A DNA stretch of 64,000 bases from Pannonibacter phragmitetus_B (GTDB taxonomy: Bacteria > Pseudomonadota > Alphaproteobacteria > Rhizobiales > Stappiaceae), in assembly GCF_050510895.1 (NCBI RefSeq), contig NZ_JBNINT010000001.1:4154001-4218000 (forward strand), written 5' to 3'. The notes under the pieces were generated by a model. That model was not told the DNA's origin. It saw only the letters and a list, made by a program, of their open reading frames with translations, and made no database searches. This document shows, piece by piece, positions 32,601-41,526 of the stretch (the first letter of the stretch is position 1; each line of letters starts with the position of its first letter). The translations under genes were made by a program, and so were the position numbers.

Positions 32601-32988
32601 GTATCTAACCTGTTTTCTAACACGTTATACGAGATTATTGCTTTTTAATCGGTGAATGAATCATTAATCAAAGTGAGTTCACTTGTTTTTCTCGATTTCT
32701 ATTATGGTGATTGATCCAAATTTGTAATATTTGGGAGTGTTGTATTGTAAGTTTTGATCACCCCTGCCCATTCCTTGCGCGCTCTCTGTCTGGGGCGGCT
32801 TTGATTCTCCTGCTGCCGGTGCGTTCGAGGACGGCAGGCCGAGGTGTTTCTGAAAGAGGGTGGGAGGAACCTGAAACAGTCCTTCAGATCACGATTGGTG
32901 GAGGGGCGGCAGAAAAGCGCGCTGCACTTTCTGTCGAATTGATCTACAACGCTCGCCCACTGACTGGAAAACAAGATTGGTCCTCAAA
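32601..32988. other. AT-rich intergenic region
   Basis: About 390 bp between the divergent chemoreceptor operon and purU. The first 150 bp are strikingly AT-rich (for example TTATACGAGATTATTGC, TTTTTAATCGG) against the GC-rich surroundings. It must hold both promoters, but no consensus pair stands out. No gene or riboswitch is recognised. Confidence 0.6.
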
Positions 32989-33840
32989 ATGAAGTCTTTT
33001 GTCCTGACCCTGTCCTGCGAAGACCGTCCGGGAATCGTGGCTGCCATCACCACCGAGCTGGCCGATCTTGGCGCCAATATCGCCGAGAGCGATCAGTTCT
33101 GGGACCGGGTGACCAACCGCTTCTTCATGCGGATCGAGTTCATTGTCCCGGTGGAGACAACCCGCGATGCAATCGCCAATGCCATCTCGCCGGTGGTGAA
33201 CCGCTTCGATCTGAAGACCGAACTCACCGACCTGTCACGCCGCAAGAAGATGATCATCATGGTCTCGAAGTTTGACCATGCGCTGCTGCATCTTCTCTAT
33301 CAGATCCGCGTGGGCTGGATGGATGCGGAAGTCGTCGCCATCGTTTCCAACCACGAGGACAGCGCCCGCACCGCCACCCACGAGGGCATTCCCTTCCACT
33401 ACTGGCCGGTGACCAAGGCTAACAAGGCCGAGCAGGAAGAAAAGCTGCTTGCGCTGGTGAAGGAAACTGGTGCCGATCTGGTGGTGCTGGCCCGTTACAT
33501 GCAGATCCTGTCCGACACCCTGTCCAAGCGGCTGTTCGGCAAGGTGATCAACATCCACCACTCGTTCCTGCCCAGCTTCAAGGGCGCCCGGCCTTACCAT
33601 CAGGCTCATGAGCGCGGCGTGAAAATGATCGGCGCGACGGCTCACTACGTGACGGCGGATCTCGACGAAGGCCCGATCATCGAGCAGGACGCGGAGCGGG
33701 TGAACCATTCCTTGTCGGCCAATGATTTCGCAGCGCGCGGCCGTGATATCGAGGCGCGGGTGCTCGCCCGAGCGGTCAAGTGCCACCTGGAAAACCGGGT
33801 GATCATCGTCGGCAACAAGACCATCGTCTTTAACCGCTGA
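32989..33840 (+). CDS. purU: Formyltetrahydrofolate deformylase
   Basis: 283 residues. An N-terminal ACT domain (LTLSCEDRPGIVAAITTELADLGANI) precedes a formyltransferase-fold hydrolase domain with RKKMIIMVSKFDHALLHLL, the active-site region INIHHSFLPSF and GATAHYVTADLDEGPIIEQ. It hydrolyses 10-formyl-THF to formate and THF, balancing one-carbon pools. The ATG at 32989 lacks a strong ribosome site. It is convergent with the hydrolase gene, 3 bp apart. Confidence 0.95.
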   Translation: MKSFVLTLSCEDRPGIVAAITTELADLGANIAESDQFWDRVTNRFFMRIEFIVPVETTRDAIANAISPVVNRFDLKTELTDLSRRKKMIIMVSKFDHALLHLLYQIRVGWMDAEVVAIVSNHEDSARTATHEGIPFHYWPVTKANKAEQEEKLLALVKETGADLVVLARYMQILSDTLSKRLFGKVINIHHSFLPSFKGARPYHQAHERGVKMIGATAHYVTADLDEGPIIEQDAERVNHSLSANDFAARGRDIEARVLARAVKCHLENRVIIVGNKTIVFNR

Positions 33841-33843
33841 AGC

Positions 33844-34644
33844 TCAGGCCTTCAGGCCTGAAAGCCGGTCCACCGCCTGCAGGAGCAAGTCCACATCCTG
33901 CGGGCGGGACAGGCGGTGATCGCCATCGGGAATGAGCGTGAAGGTGACATCATCTTCCGCCAGCGCTTCGACAAGACGGCTGGCATGCTGCCACGGGACG
34001 TCCGGGTCTTCACGTCCCTGCAGGATGGTGACCGGGCAGCCTGTGGCGAGGGGCTTGTCCAGCAGAAGGTGATTGCGGCCATCCTCGATCAGCTGGCGGG
34101 TGATGGCGTAGGGTCCGTCTCCATAGGCGGAGGGACGCTCGACCCTTCCATCGCGCATCAGCCGCTCCCGGCCCTCTTCATCCAGCCGCATTTTCCAAAT
34201 GAGTTCCTCGGTGAAGTCCGTGGCGGGGGCGATGAGGACAAGTCCGCCAATGCGGCTCGATCGCCCGGCGGCCAGCGCAGCCTTGCGATGCTCCTGCGTC
34301 AGCCGCAACGCCAGCCAGCCGCCCATGGACGAGCCGACGAGGATCTGCGGGCCGTTGGTAATACGCTCAAGCACGGCAAGTGCTTCTTCCAGCCAGCGCG
34401 AGATGGTGCCGTCTTCGAAGGCGCCGCCCGACAGGCCGTGGCCGGAGTAATCCATCCGGGTCACGGCTTGTCCGCGCGCCCTTGCGTGAGCTGCCAGTGC
34501 TTCTGCCTTGGAGCCATTCATGTGGGACTTGAAGCCGGAGAGCCAGAACAGGCCTGGCTGTCTGCCAGGTTCTGCCTTCACCGCGATCTGCCGTTCATCC
34601 GGGCCGTTGCCGAGGGTGAGGAATTGAAGGCCGTCCTGATCCAA
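33844..34644 (-). CDS. Alpha/beta hydrolase
   Basis: 266 residues from TTG 34644, chosen because the fold begins right after it (LDQDGLQFLTLGNG) and CGGAG sits upstream; an extension further upstream has unlike composition. The nucleophile elbow is GSSMGG, the oxyanion region is WLSGFKSHMNG, and late Asp and His lie in GREDPDVPW and PDGDHRLS. Serine esterase or peptidase-like hydrolase of unknown substrate. Convergent with purU and divergent from the glycosyltransferase. Confidence 0.85.
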   Translation of the reverse strand: MDQDGLQFLTLGNGPDERQIAVKAEPGRQPGLFWLSGFKSHMNGSKAEALAAHARARGQAVTRMDYSGHGLSGGAFEDGTISRWLEEALAVLERITNGPQILVGSSMGGWLALRLTQEHRKAALAAGRSSRIGGLVLIAPATDFTEELIWKMRLDEEGRERLMRDGRVERPSAYGDGPYAITRQLIEDGRNHLLLDKPLATGCPVTILQGREDPDVPWQHASRLVEALAEDDVTFTLIPDGDHRLSRPQDVDLLLQAVDRLSGLKA

Positions 34645-34719
34645 TGTAAGGCTCCGCTGTAACAGTCCTGCTGCGGGCCGGTTTGGCACAGGCGGGCGGC
34701 AAATTGAAGGGCCCTGCCT

Positions 34720-35905
34720 GTGAAGAGCGACACCACCACCCGCCCGGCCGTGCTGCAGGTCATTCCGGATCTCAACACCGGCGGGGCCGAACGCACGACG
34801 GTGGATGTGGCCGCTGCATTGGTGGCGAAGGGCTGGCGGGCGGTTGTCGTCAGCGAGGGGGCGGCTGGTGCCGGAGCTGGAAGCGCTTGGTGCAAAGCAC
34901 ATCATCCTGCCGGTGAAATCCAAGAACCCGCTGACCATTCTTGCCAATGCAAGGCGCCTCAAGCAGGTGGCGCTGGCGGAGAACATTTCGCTGATCCATG
35001 CCCGCAGCCGCGCGCCCGCTTGGTCGGCGCTGATGGCGGCGCGCGGGCTTGGCCTTCCCTTCGTCACCACCTATCACGGCATCTACAAGCAGAAGGGCGC
35101 GCTGAAGTCCTGGTATAATTCTGTGATGGCCCGGGGCGATTGTGTCATTGCCAATTCGCGCTACACGGCAGACCTCATCGCGGCCCGTCATGCGTTTGCC
35201 CGTGGCAGGATCACGGTCATTTACCGGGGCTCGGATCTGGCCGCCCTGGCGCCAGAGGCCGTGACGCCTGAGCGGCGTGCGGCGCTGGCTGGGGCCTGGG
35301 GTGTTGATGGCTCCCGGCCTGTTCTGCTGCAACTGGCCCGTTTGACTGGCTGGAAGGGGCAAAAGGTGCTGATTGCTGCCATGGCAGAGCTGAAGGCGCG
35401 GGCTGCAGGCCTGCCGCTTGCCATTATTGCCGGCGATGATCAGGGCCGCAGCAGTTATCTGGCGGAGTTGAAGGCGCAGATTGCCGCCGCCGGGCTGGAG
35501 GAGGACGTTCGGCTGGTGGGCCACTGCGCCGATGTGCCGGCCGCTCTCGCGCTCGCGTCCCTGTCGGCGGTGGCGTCGATCGAGCCGGAAGCCTTTGGCC
35601 GGGCTGCGGTGGAGGCACAGGCGGCCCGTGTGCCGGTGATCGTGTCGGATCTGGGGGCCGTTCCGGAAACGGTGCTGGCTCCGCCGGAGGTGTCTGAAGC
35701 GGAGCGGACCGGCTGGCGTGTGCCGCCGGGAGATGCAGGTGCGCTGGCTGATGCTATCGCCGGTGTTCTGACGCTTGCGCCCGATGCAAGGGCGGCGCTT
35801 GTCGGGCGGGCGCAGGCGCATGTGGCGCGGCATTTCACGGTGGAAGCCATGTGTGCGTCCACGCTTGAAGCTTATGCCAGGCTGCTTGGCCGCGGGGCAG
35901 AATGA
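34720..35905 (+). CDS. GT4-family glycosyltransferase (one apparent frameshift)
   Basis: About 395 residues. The GTG start at 34720 gives the N-terminal Rossmann part VLQVIPDLNTGGAERTT..AALVAKGWRAVVVSEG. At the G run 34857-34861 the frame changes and continues RLVPELEALGAKHI.., with the GT-B C-terminal domain (LLQLARLTGWKGQ.., IEPEAFGRAAVEAQAA..PVI). Restoring the frame needs one G fewer or two more; two more gives the family-typical SEGGRLV. Transfers a sugar from a nucleotide donor, probably to lipopolysaccharide core or another surface glycan. Confidence 0.86.
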
Positions 35906-36115
35906 TCGCCGGCTTGCAAGAAAGGTTGACTTTCTCTGCGCTTCGGCCAATGCTTCATCTGTTCCCGCCACACTGGATGTGGCCGAGGCCCCGGCGCAAG
36001 CGCGCGGGGCTGAAGCGCATTGGAGTGGTGCTCTGTTCCTGTTCTGGAATGGTGCTCCGTGCCTTTGCGGGAACAGCCAAACGACCGTGCTGCAACGATA
36101 GAGGAGATAGCGACC

Positions 36116-36657
36116 ATTCGCCGTCCGTTCCGCGCCCCGCCTCCCACGAAGGATGGCCCGCGCACCAATGACGAAATTCGCGTTCGCGAAGTCCAGCTGA
36201 TTGATCACGAAGGCCAGAACCGCGGCATTGTCCCGACTGGTGAAGCCCTCGAAATCGCGATGGAGGCCGGTCTCGACCTGGTCGAGATTCAGCCGAATGC
36301 GCAGCCCCCGTATGCAAGATTCTTGACTACGGCAGGTTCAAGTATCAGTCGCAGAAGAAGGCAGCTGAAACGCGCAAGAAGCAGAAGACCGTCGAGATCA
36401 AGGAGATCAAGATGCGTCCGAACATCGACACTCATGACTATGAAGTGAAGATGAAGGCGATGATGCGTTTCTTCTCCGAAGGCGACAAGGTGAAGGTCAC
36501 GCTCCGGTTCCGCGGCCGTGAAATGGCGCACCAGGATCTGGGCATGAAGCTGCTGATGCAGGTTCGCGACGAGACGGCGGAGATCGCCAAGGTCGAGTCA
36601 TCACCCCGCCTTGAAGGCCGCCAGATGGTGATGGTTCTCTCGCCGATCCAGCGCTGA
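36116..36657 (+). CDS. infC: Translation initiation factor IF-3 (one apparent frameshift, ATT start)
   Basis: Prevents 30S-50S joining and proofreads the initiator tRNA. The start is ATT at 36116, 9 nt after GAGGAG; infC is known for AUU starts used in autoregulation. The N-terminal domain ends ..LVEIQPNAQPP, and the C-terminal domain resumes in another frame from VCKILDYGRFKYQ through MRPNIDTHDYEVKMK to SPIQR. One additional C in the run 36305-36309 restores a 180-residue protein, exactly normal. As IF-3 is essential, the break is best explained as a sequence error. Confidence 0.93.
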
Positions 36658-36964
36658 GCCCTTTTCCGGCAAAAGATTTGCGTGGCGGCTGCGGAGCAAT
36701 CCGTGGCCGCCTTGCTTTTGATGCAGGTGATCAAGTGCCCGCATGAATCCGGTTGCAAAGGGGGCGGGCTGTCCCTATAAGCCTCCGGTCCAGAGTCGTC
36801 CGGCTCTCCGTGGACCAGTAGCCTGTTGCCGTTTTCTGATCTGTTTCCCTGAAGCGAGTCAGACTGAGCAGGCCGGTCCCAAGAGAAACAGGGCATGCCG
36901 TGGCGGCTTCTCGATGCACCAACAAACGAGCGGGCTTTGGCCCGCGCCAATGAAAGGATGCAAA
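36658..36964 (+). promoter_or_regulatory. infC-rpmI intergenic region with an internal promoter
   Basis: 307 bp without a gene. TTGCAA (36753-36758) and TATAAG (36776-36781) with 17-bp spacing form a strong promoter similar to that of the rRNA operon. A GCGGGCtttgGCCCGC hairpin lies just before the rpmI ribosome site. The long transcribed leader suggests post-transcriptional control of rpmI-rplT, as L20-mediated control occurs in other bacteria; this is inference. Confidence 0.6.
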
Positions 36965-37162
36965 ATGCCCAAGCTGAAGACCAAGTCTGGAGCCAAGAAG
37001 CGCTTCAAGCTGACCGCGACCGGTAAGGTCAAGACCGGTCAGGCTGGCAAGCGTCATGGCATGATCAAGCGCACGGCCAAGTTCGTCCGCAACGCACGTG
37101 GCACCACCACGCTGTCGCCGCAGGACGCCCGGATCGTGAAGCAGTACATGCCGAACGCCTAA
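36965..37162 (+). CDS. rpmI: 50S ribosomal protein L35
   Basis: 65 residues, highly basic: MPKLKTKSGAKKRFKLTATG.. ending ARIVKQYMPNA. AAAGGATGCAAA lies ahead of the ATG. It sits between infC and rplT in the conserved order. A longer upstream reading is not credible. Confidence 0.97.
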   Translation: MPKLKTKSGAKKRFKLTATGKVKTGQAGKRHGMIKRTAKFVRNARGTTTLSPQDARIVKQYMPNA

Positions 37163-37190
37163 CGCCACCTGACAATCAAGGAGACTACCA

Positions 37191-37550
37191 ATGGCGCGTG
37201 TCAAGCGGGGCGTAACGGCCCATGCCCGTCATAAGAAGGTTATCAAGGCAGCCAAGGGTTACTATGGCCGCCGCAAGAACACCATCCGCGTGGCCAAGCA
37301 GGCCGTCGAGAAGGCAGCACAATACGCCTATCGCGACCGTAAGGTCAGGAAGCGGAACTTCCGCTCGCTGTGGATCCAGCGCATCAACGCTGCCACCCGT
37401 GAGCTGGGCATGACCTATGGCCGTTTCATCGACGGCCTCAACAAGGCCGGCATCGAAGTCGACCGCAAGGTTCTGTCCGATCTCGCCATCCATCAGCCGG
37501 AAGCCTTCAAGGCTCTGGTCGAGAAGGCTCAGGGCGCTCTGGCTGCATAA
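37191..37550 (+). CDS. rplT: 50S ribosomal protein L20
   Basis: 119 residues, MARVKRGVTAHARHKKVIK.. with the typical RKRNFRSLWIQRINAA and YGRFIDGLNKAGIEVDRKVL segments. An early 23S-binding assembly protein. It is 28 bp after rpmI and ends at a strong terminator; the usual downstream pheST genes do not follow. Confidence 0.97.
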   Translation: MARVKRGVTAHARHKKVIKAAKGYYGRRKNTIRVAKQAVEKAAQYAYRDRKVRKRNFRSLWIQRINAATRELGMTYGRFIDGLNKAGIEVDRKVLSDLAIHQPEAFKALVEKAQGALAA

Positions 37551-37587
37551 GCAGACAAGCCCTCACGGCGTGATCGCATGATCGCAA

Positions 37588-37620
37588 GGCGCTTCCGGAA
37601 ACGGAGGCGCCTTTTTCTTT
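37588..37620 (+). terminator. Rho-independent terminator of rpmI-rplT
   Basis: GGCGCTTCCG (37588-37597) pairs with CGGAGGCGCC (37602-37611) with one G-T pair, followed by TTTTTCTTT. It lies 37 bp after the rplT stop. Confidence 0.92.
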
Positions 37621-37641
37621 GGGGGGAGAGACGCATAATAC

Positions 37642-37673
37642 CAAGGCTTTCGATGCTGACGCATCACGCCTTG
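37642..37673. repeat. Dispersed hairpin repeat, copy 2
   Basis: CAAGGC..GATGCtgacGCATC..GCCTTG, with core at 37652-37665 identical to the copy at 22373-22386. It lies directly behind the rplT terminator. Confidence 0.7.
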
Positions 37674-37694
37674 AAAATGCTCAAGCCCCTCCAT

Positions 37695-37826
37695 CGTCAT
37701 ACCGGACGCAGCGAAGCGGAGATCCGGTACCGGTGAGTCCCGGACCATCGGCTATGGCGCAAGGGACTAACATCATGCGCCCCGGCTCACCGGTCCCGGC
37801 TCTTGCTCTGCCCGGCCGGGATGACG
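37695..37826. repeat. Intergenic palindromic repeat element (about 132 bp)
   Basis: Bounded by CGTCATACCGG and its near-inverse CCGGGATGACG, with internal ACGCAGCGAAGCGGAGATCC and CACCGGTCCCGG. Sequences of the form CCGGACGCAGCGAAGCGGAGATCCGG (only partly quoted here) are a familiar kind of intergenic repeat in alphaproteobacteria. It has no coding signature. The rest of the gap, 37827-38205, shows no gene or further structure. Confidence 0.6.
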
Positions 37827-38205
37827 CCGGAAAGGGCGTACTTGACGGATGGCCGCTCCATTGCCGCTGCTATCCCGTCCCATTTCACGTCCCCACTCTG
37901 TGCCAAAGCGGGGCCGGGTGCCGGGACGGGACAGGCAGGCGTGCTGGATCTATGGACCAGACCAGCACGGTACGTCCGGTCGGGGGTGCTTGGACGGCGA
38001 AAAAGGCTGGCGGATGGGGAGGGCGGGAGCGGGAAGATTCAGACGGAATCTCAGTGCCTTGAGCGTTTCAGGCTTTCGTGCGGCCTGCGGCGTTAACCAT
38101 TAAATGAAATTTCTCAATAAATTCAACGTCAAAAAGTTAACGCGCTCCGGCCTGCTGGCACATGCCTTGCGACTTTCAGGACAAGCCCCGTGAGGGCGTC
38201 CCGAA

Positions 38206-38565
38206 GTGAAACAGGCAGAGGCAGATCCGTTGCGTATCGATCCTATCCGAGCCCAAGAGCGTGCTGCCGCCCGCCGCAGTGCCAGAGCGAGAGCCAAGGC
38301 TGAAGCTGCCACCGCCGCGCAAGCCGAAGAGCTGCGCCGCACGCCGCCCTCAGTTCCCGTGCCCATGGTGCTGCGCACCGAAGAGCGCAGCGCCAGCTTC
38401 ACCATGTACCGGCCCGACGCGGCGTTCCTGGCCCAGCTCATCGCCATGCGCGATGCCGGCACGCTGAACGATGATGCGGGCAGCGATGCGGCGGTGAGTT
38501 ACCGCCGCACAGCCGCAAGTCCACGCCGCCGGCCGGCCGGATTCGTGGTGTCACAGAGCTTTTGA
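38206..38565 (+). CDS. Small conserved-looking hypothetical protein
   Basis: 119 residues from GTG 38206. The N-terminal third is a charged Ala/Arg/Glu helix (..AAARRSARARAKAEAATAAQ..), then SFTMYRPDAAFLAQLIAMRDAG, and a basic tail. The phrase RPDAAFLAQLIA resembles short uncharacterised proteins of Rhizobiales that I know only by pattern. No signal peptide, membrane helix or catalytic motif. It stands alone between the repeat-rich gap and the convergent ggt gene. Confidence 0.55.
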   Translation: MKQAEADPLRIDPIRAQERAAARRSARARAKAEAATAAQAEELRRTPPSVPVPMVLRTEERSASFTMYRPDAAFLAQLIAMRDAGTLNDDAGSDAAVSYRRTAASPRRRPAGFVVSQSF

Positions 38566-38654
38566 AAGTTAGCATCGAGGCAGTTACGAGGTCCCCGGGT
38601 GGGGACTTCAGGAGGGGCGGTTTCGGGGGGAGCCGCCCTCTCGCATTTTCGGGT

Positions 38655-40250
38655 TCAGTATCCGGCCGCGTGGCCGTCCTTGCGCGGATCGGAGCCGCCA
38701 ATGAACAGGCCGCGCTTGCGGTCGATGCGGATGGCCTGGGACCCGCCGATCGGCGCGGGCGCCTTCTTCACGATGTGGCCCTTTGCGCGCAGCACGTCGA
38801 GGCTTGCTTCCGGAATGCCGCTCTCCGCCTGCAGGAAGCTGAAACCGTCATCCATGAAGATACGCGGGAAGTCGATGGCCTGCTGCACGTCCATGCCATA
38901 GTCGATCATGTTGGTCAGCACATGGGTGTGGCCGCAGGCCTGATACTGGCCGCCCATGACGCCGAAGGACATCCAAGGCGTGCCATCCTTCAGCACGAAG
39001 GCGGGAATGATCGTGTGCATGGGGCGCTTGCCGCCCTCGATGGTGTTGGGATGGCCCGGTGCCACCTTGAAGCTGGCACCCCGGTTGTGCAGCAGCACGC
39101 CGGAATTGGGCGCCAGAATGCCGGACCCGAAGCTGTGGAAGATGGAGTTGATGAAGGACACCGTCAGACCGCTGCTGTCGGCAATGGTGAGATAGACCGT
39201 ATCCGTCTGCGGCGGGGCGCTGGGCAGGGGCAGGTCCTGCGTGCGCGCCGAAGGGTTGAGCAGCGGGGACAGTCTTTCGATCATGTCATCGGCGAAGAGT
39301 GACATGTGGCAGGCATCCATATGGGCAGGATCGGCGACGAACCGGTCGCGCATCGCATAAGCGATGCGGGCCGCCTCCATCTCCAGATGCAGCCGCTCGC
39401 CCCCCAGCGGGTCTAGGCTGGGCAGGTTATGCCGTTCCAGCAGGCCGAGCATGATCAGCGCAACAATGCCCTGCCCGTTGGGCGGCAGTTCGGCCACCGT
39501 GTAGCCGCGATAGTCGCGGGTGACGGGGGCAACGGTGGTGGTGTGACATGCGGCCAGATCCTCCAGCGTCATGTAGCTGCCGCGCGCCTTCAGCGTGTCA
39601 ACAATGTCCTCAGCCACCGGGCCGGTGTAGAAGGCATCTGCGCCGCCGCTGGCGATGGCTTCCAGCGTGTCGGCCAGAGCCGGGAAACGCATGATCTCAC
39701 CCGCTTCAGGCGCCTTTCCGCCGGGCAGATAGGTTTTGGCCGCTGCTTCATCGGCGGAAAGCTTGGCGATGGACGCGGGCCAGTCGAGGGCTACACGCGG
39801 CGCCACGGCAAAGCCGTCACGGGCGTAGGAAATGGCGCGTTTGAAAAGAGTGGCGAAGGAACGGGTGCCATGGGCCTTGAGCAAGGTTTCCCAGGCGCGC
39901 ACCGCGCCGGGCACCGTCACCGCATGGGCGCTTTCCAGTCCGATGCTGGTCAGCCCCGCATCGCGCAAAGCTGCCGAAGAGACGGCCTTGGGCGCCGCGC
40001 CCGAGCCATTGAAACCAGCCATGCGGCCATCGGCTTCCGTGACGATGGCAAAGCAATCACCACCGATGCCTGTCATATGCGGCTCGACCACACATTGTAC
40101 GGCAACGGCGGCAATGGCAGCATCCACCGCGTTGCCGCCCTCCTGCAGCACCTCGAGGGCGGCAGCTGTCGCCAGCGGGTGGGACGTGGCGGCAAGGCCA
40201 TTGGTGGCATAGACCGGCGAACGGCCAGGCATTTCAAAATTTCGCGCCAA
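38655..40250 (-). CDS. Gamma-glutamyltransferase family protein (YwrD-like)
   Basis: 531 residues. Family landmarks: SHPLATAAALEVLQEGGNAVDAAIAA at the N-terminus (quoted as SHPLATAAALEV then LQEGGNAVDAA), the self-cleavage site Q-TDTVYLTIADSSG with the new N-terminal Thr as nucleophile, and GGKRPMHTIIPAF, GGQYQACGH and GGSDPRKDG later. No signal peptide is evident, as in the YwrD branch. It probably hydrolyses or transfers gamma-glutamyl groups or related amides. Divergent from the GlcG-like gene. Confidence 0.92.
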   Translation of the reverse strand: MARNFEMPGRSPVYATNGLAATSHPLATAAALEVLQEGGNAVDAAIAAVAVQCVVEPHMTGIGGDCFAIVTEADGRMAGFNGSGAAPKAVSSAALRDAGLTSIGLESAHAVTVPGAVRAWETLLKAHGTRSFATLFKRAISYARDGFAVAPRVALDWPASIAKLSADEAAAKTYLPGGKAPEAGEIMRFPALADTLEAIASGGADAFYTGPVAEDIVDTLKARGSYMTLEDLAACHTTTVAPVTRDYRGYTVAELPPNGQGIVALIMLGLLERHNLPSLDPLGGERLHLEMEAARIAYAMRDRFVADPAHMDACHMSLFADDMIERLSPLLNPSARTQDLPLPSAPPQTDTVYLTIADSSGLTVSFINSIFHSFGSGILAPNSGVLLHNRGASFKVAPGHPNTIEGGKRPMHTIIPAFVLKDGTPWMSFGVMGGQYQACGHTHVLTNMIDYGMDVQQAIDFPRIFMDDGFSFLQAESGIPEASLDVLRAKGHIVKKAPAPIGGSQAIRIDRKRGLFIGGSDPRKDGHAAGY

Positions 40251-40400
40251 GATCTTATTCTCCCTTGCCCATTGTTTCCCGCACGGCGCAGATCTTTACC
40301 CGCTGCTGCCGCTGTGTCCCGTCCGTAAGATCTGGTAGCCAGATGGAAGGGCAGGGCGGTCACACCCTGCATCGAACAAGTCTAGAGGAGAAGCTAGCCC

Positions 40401-40832
40401 ATGAGCAAACTGACACTTTCGTCCGCACAGACAATCATCTCTGCCGCTCTGGCAAAGGCGGAGAGCCTGAAGCTGAAGCCGCTGACCGTTGCGGTCATCG
40501 ATGCCGGCGGGCATCTCGTTGCCATGGCCCGGCAGGACAACTCTTCGATCCTGCGGCCGCAGGTTGCCTTCGGTAAAGCCTATGGTGCTGTCGGCGTGGG
40601 GGCTGGATCGCGCTGGCTCAATACGGCAGCTGCGGAGCGGCCGCATTTCGTGCAGGCGCTCAACGGCATTTCGGGTGGTGCCATTGTGCCGGTGCCGGGC
40701 GGTGTCCTGATCCGCGACGGGGCTGGTGAAATTCTCGGCGCTGTCGGCATCTCCGGCGACACTTCGGACAATGACGAGGCCTGCGCTGTTGCGGGCATCG
40801 ACGCCGCTGGTTTCAAGGCAGATTGCGGCTAA
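40401..40832 (+). CDS. GlcG/HbpS-family protein
   Basis: 143 residues covering the whole domain: SAQTIISAALAKAESLKLKPLTVAVIDAGGHLVAMARQD (quoted in part: VAVIDAGGHLVAMARQD), FGKAYGAVGVG, VPVPGGVLIRDGAGEILGAVGISG, SDNDEACAVAGI. The family binds heme or cobalamin-related ligands or is a subunit-like partner of oxidative enzymes; function here is unknown. AGAGGAGAAG precedes the ATG. Transcribed away from ggt with 150 bp between them. Confidence 0.87.
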   Translation: MSKLTLSSAQTIISAALAKAESLKLKPLTVAVIDAGGHLVAMARQDNSSILRPQVAFGKAYGAVGVGAGSRWLNTAAAERPHFVQALNGISGGAIVPVPGGVLIRDGAGEILGAVGISGDTSDNDEACAVAGIDAAGFKADCG

Positions 40833-40840
40833 GAGGAGAA

Positions 40841-40862
40841 GGGGCCGCCACGATGCGGCCCC
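40841..40862. terminator. Hairpin between convergent glcG-like and phaR genes
   Basis: GGGGCCGC and GCGGCCCC, 8-bp perfect stem, 6-nt loop, no clear U-tract. Weak terminator candidate for both directions. Confidence 0.45.
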
Positions 40863-40917
40863 TGCTATCTCACATCAGCATGCCCTGAAAAGGCTCAGGT
40901 GCCGCATGCCTTTGGTG

Positions 40918-41526
40918 TCAGTCCTTGCTGCCGCTGATGGCGTCGAGCTTTTTCTGCATGGCGGCAAGCTGCTTCTTCATGTCGTCCAGATCCGATCCGG
41001 AGGAAGCGGCCGGCTTTTCCGGTGCAGCGGCCGGGGCCGTGCCGGAGCCTGAAGTGGGGGCGGTGGCGCCAGGAAGCGGGAAGGGGATGAACATCTTCAT
41101 CGCCCGCTCGAACATTTCGGTGTTGCGCTTCACCTGCTCTTCCATCGCCTCGAAGGCGCTGGCGCCGAAAGCGTCGCTCATCTGGGCGCGCAGCTTCTCC
41201 TGCTCCTTGGTCAGGGAGGAGATCGAGAATTCGAGATAGCTCGGCACCAGACCCTGCATGCTGTCGCCATAGAAGCGGATCAGCTGGCGCAGGAAGGTGA
41301 TTGGCAGCAGATTCTGCCCGCCCTTGCCTTCCTGCTCGAAAATGATCTGGGTGAGGACGGAGCGGGTAATGTCTTCGCCCGTCTTGGCGTCGAAAACCAC
41401 GAAATCCTCTTCGCCCTTCACCATCACGGCCAGATCCTCAAGGGTCACATAGGTACTGGTGCCCGTGTTGTAGAGGCGGCGGTTGGCGTATTTCTTGATG
41501 ATCGTGGGCTCGTTCGTCTTGGCCAT
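40918..41526 (-). CDS. phaR: Polyhydroxyalkanoate synthesis repressor PhaR
   Basis: 202 residues from ATG 41526, where the family sequence begins (AKTNEPTIIKKYANRRLYNTGTSTYVTLEDLA, quoted in part). The N-terminal DNA/PHB-binding domain is followed by LPITFLRQLIRFYGDSMQG and a coiled C-terminus rich in Ala/Pro with a final helix LDDMKKQLAAMQKKLDAI. PhaR represses phasin and PHB genes until nascent PHB granules titrate it. Divergent from phbA, the classical arrangement. Confidence 0.96.
   Translation of the reverse strand: MAKTNEPTIIKKYANRRLYNTGTSTYVTLEDLAVMVKGEEDFVVFDAKTGEDITRSVLTQIIFEQEGKGGQNLLPITFLRQLIRFYGDSMQGLVPSYLEFSISSLTKEQEKLRAQMSDAFGASAFEAMEEQVKRNTEMFERAMKMFIPFPLPGATAPTSGSGTAPAAAPEKPAASSGSDLDDMKKQLAAMQKKLDAISGSKD

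Noticed and set aside
40841..40862. Strong terminator between the glcG-like gene and phaR
   Set aside because: The stem is perfect but no U-tract follows in either direction, so it was kept only as a weak candidate.
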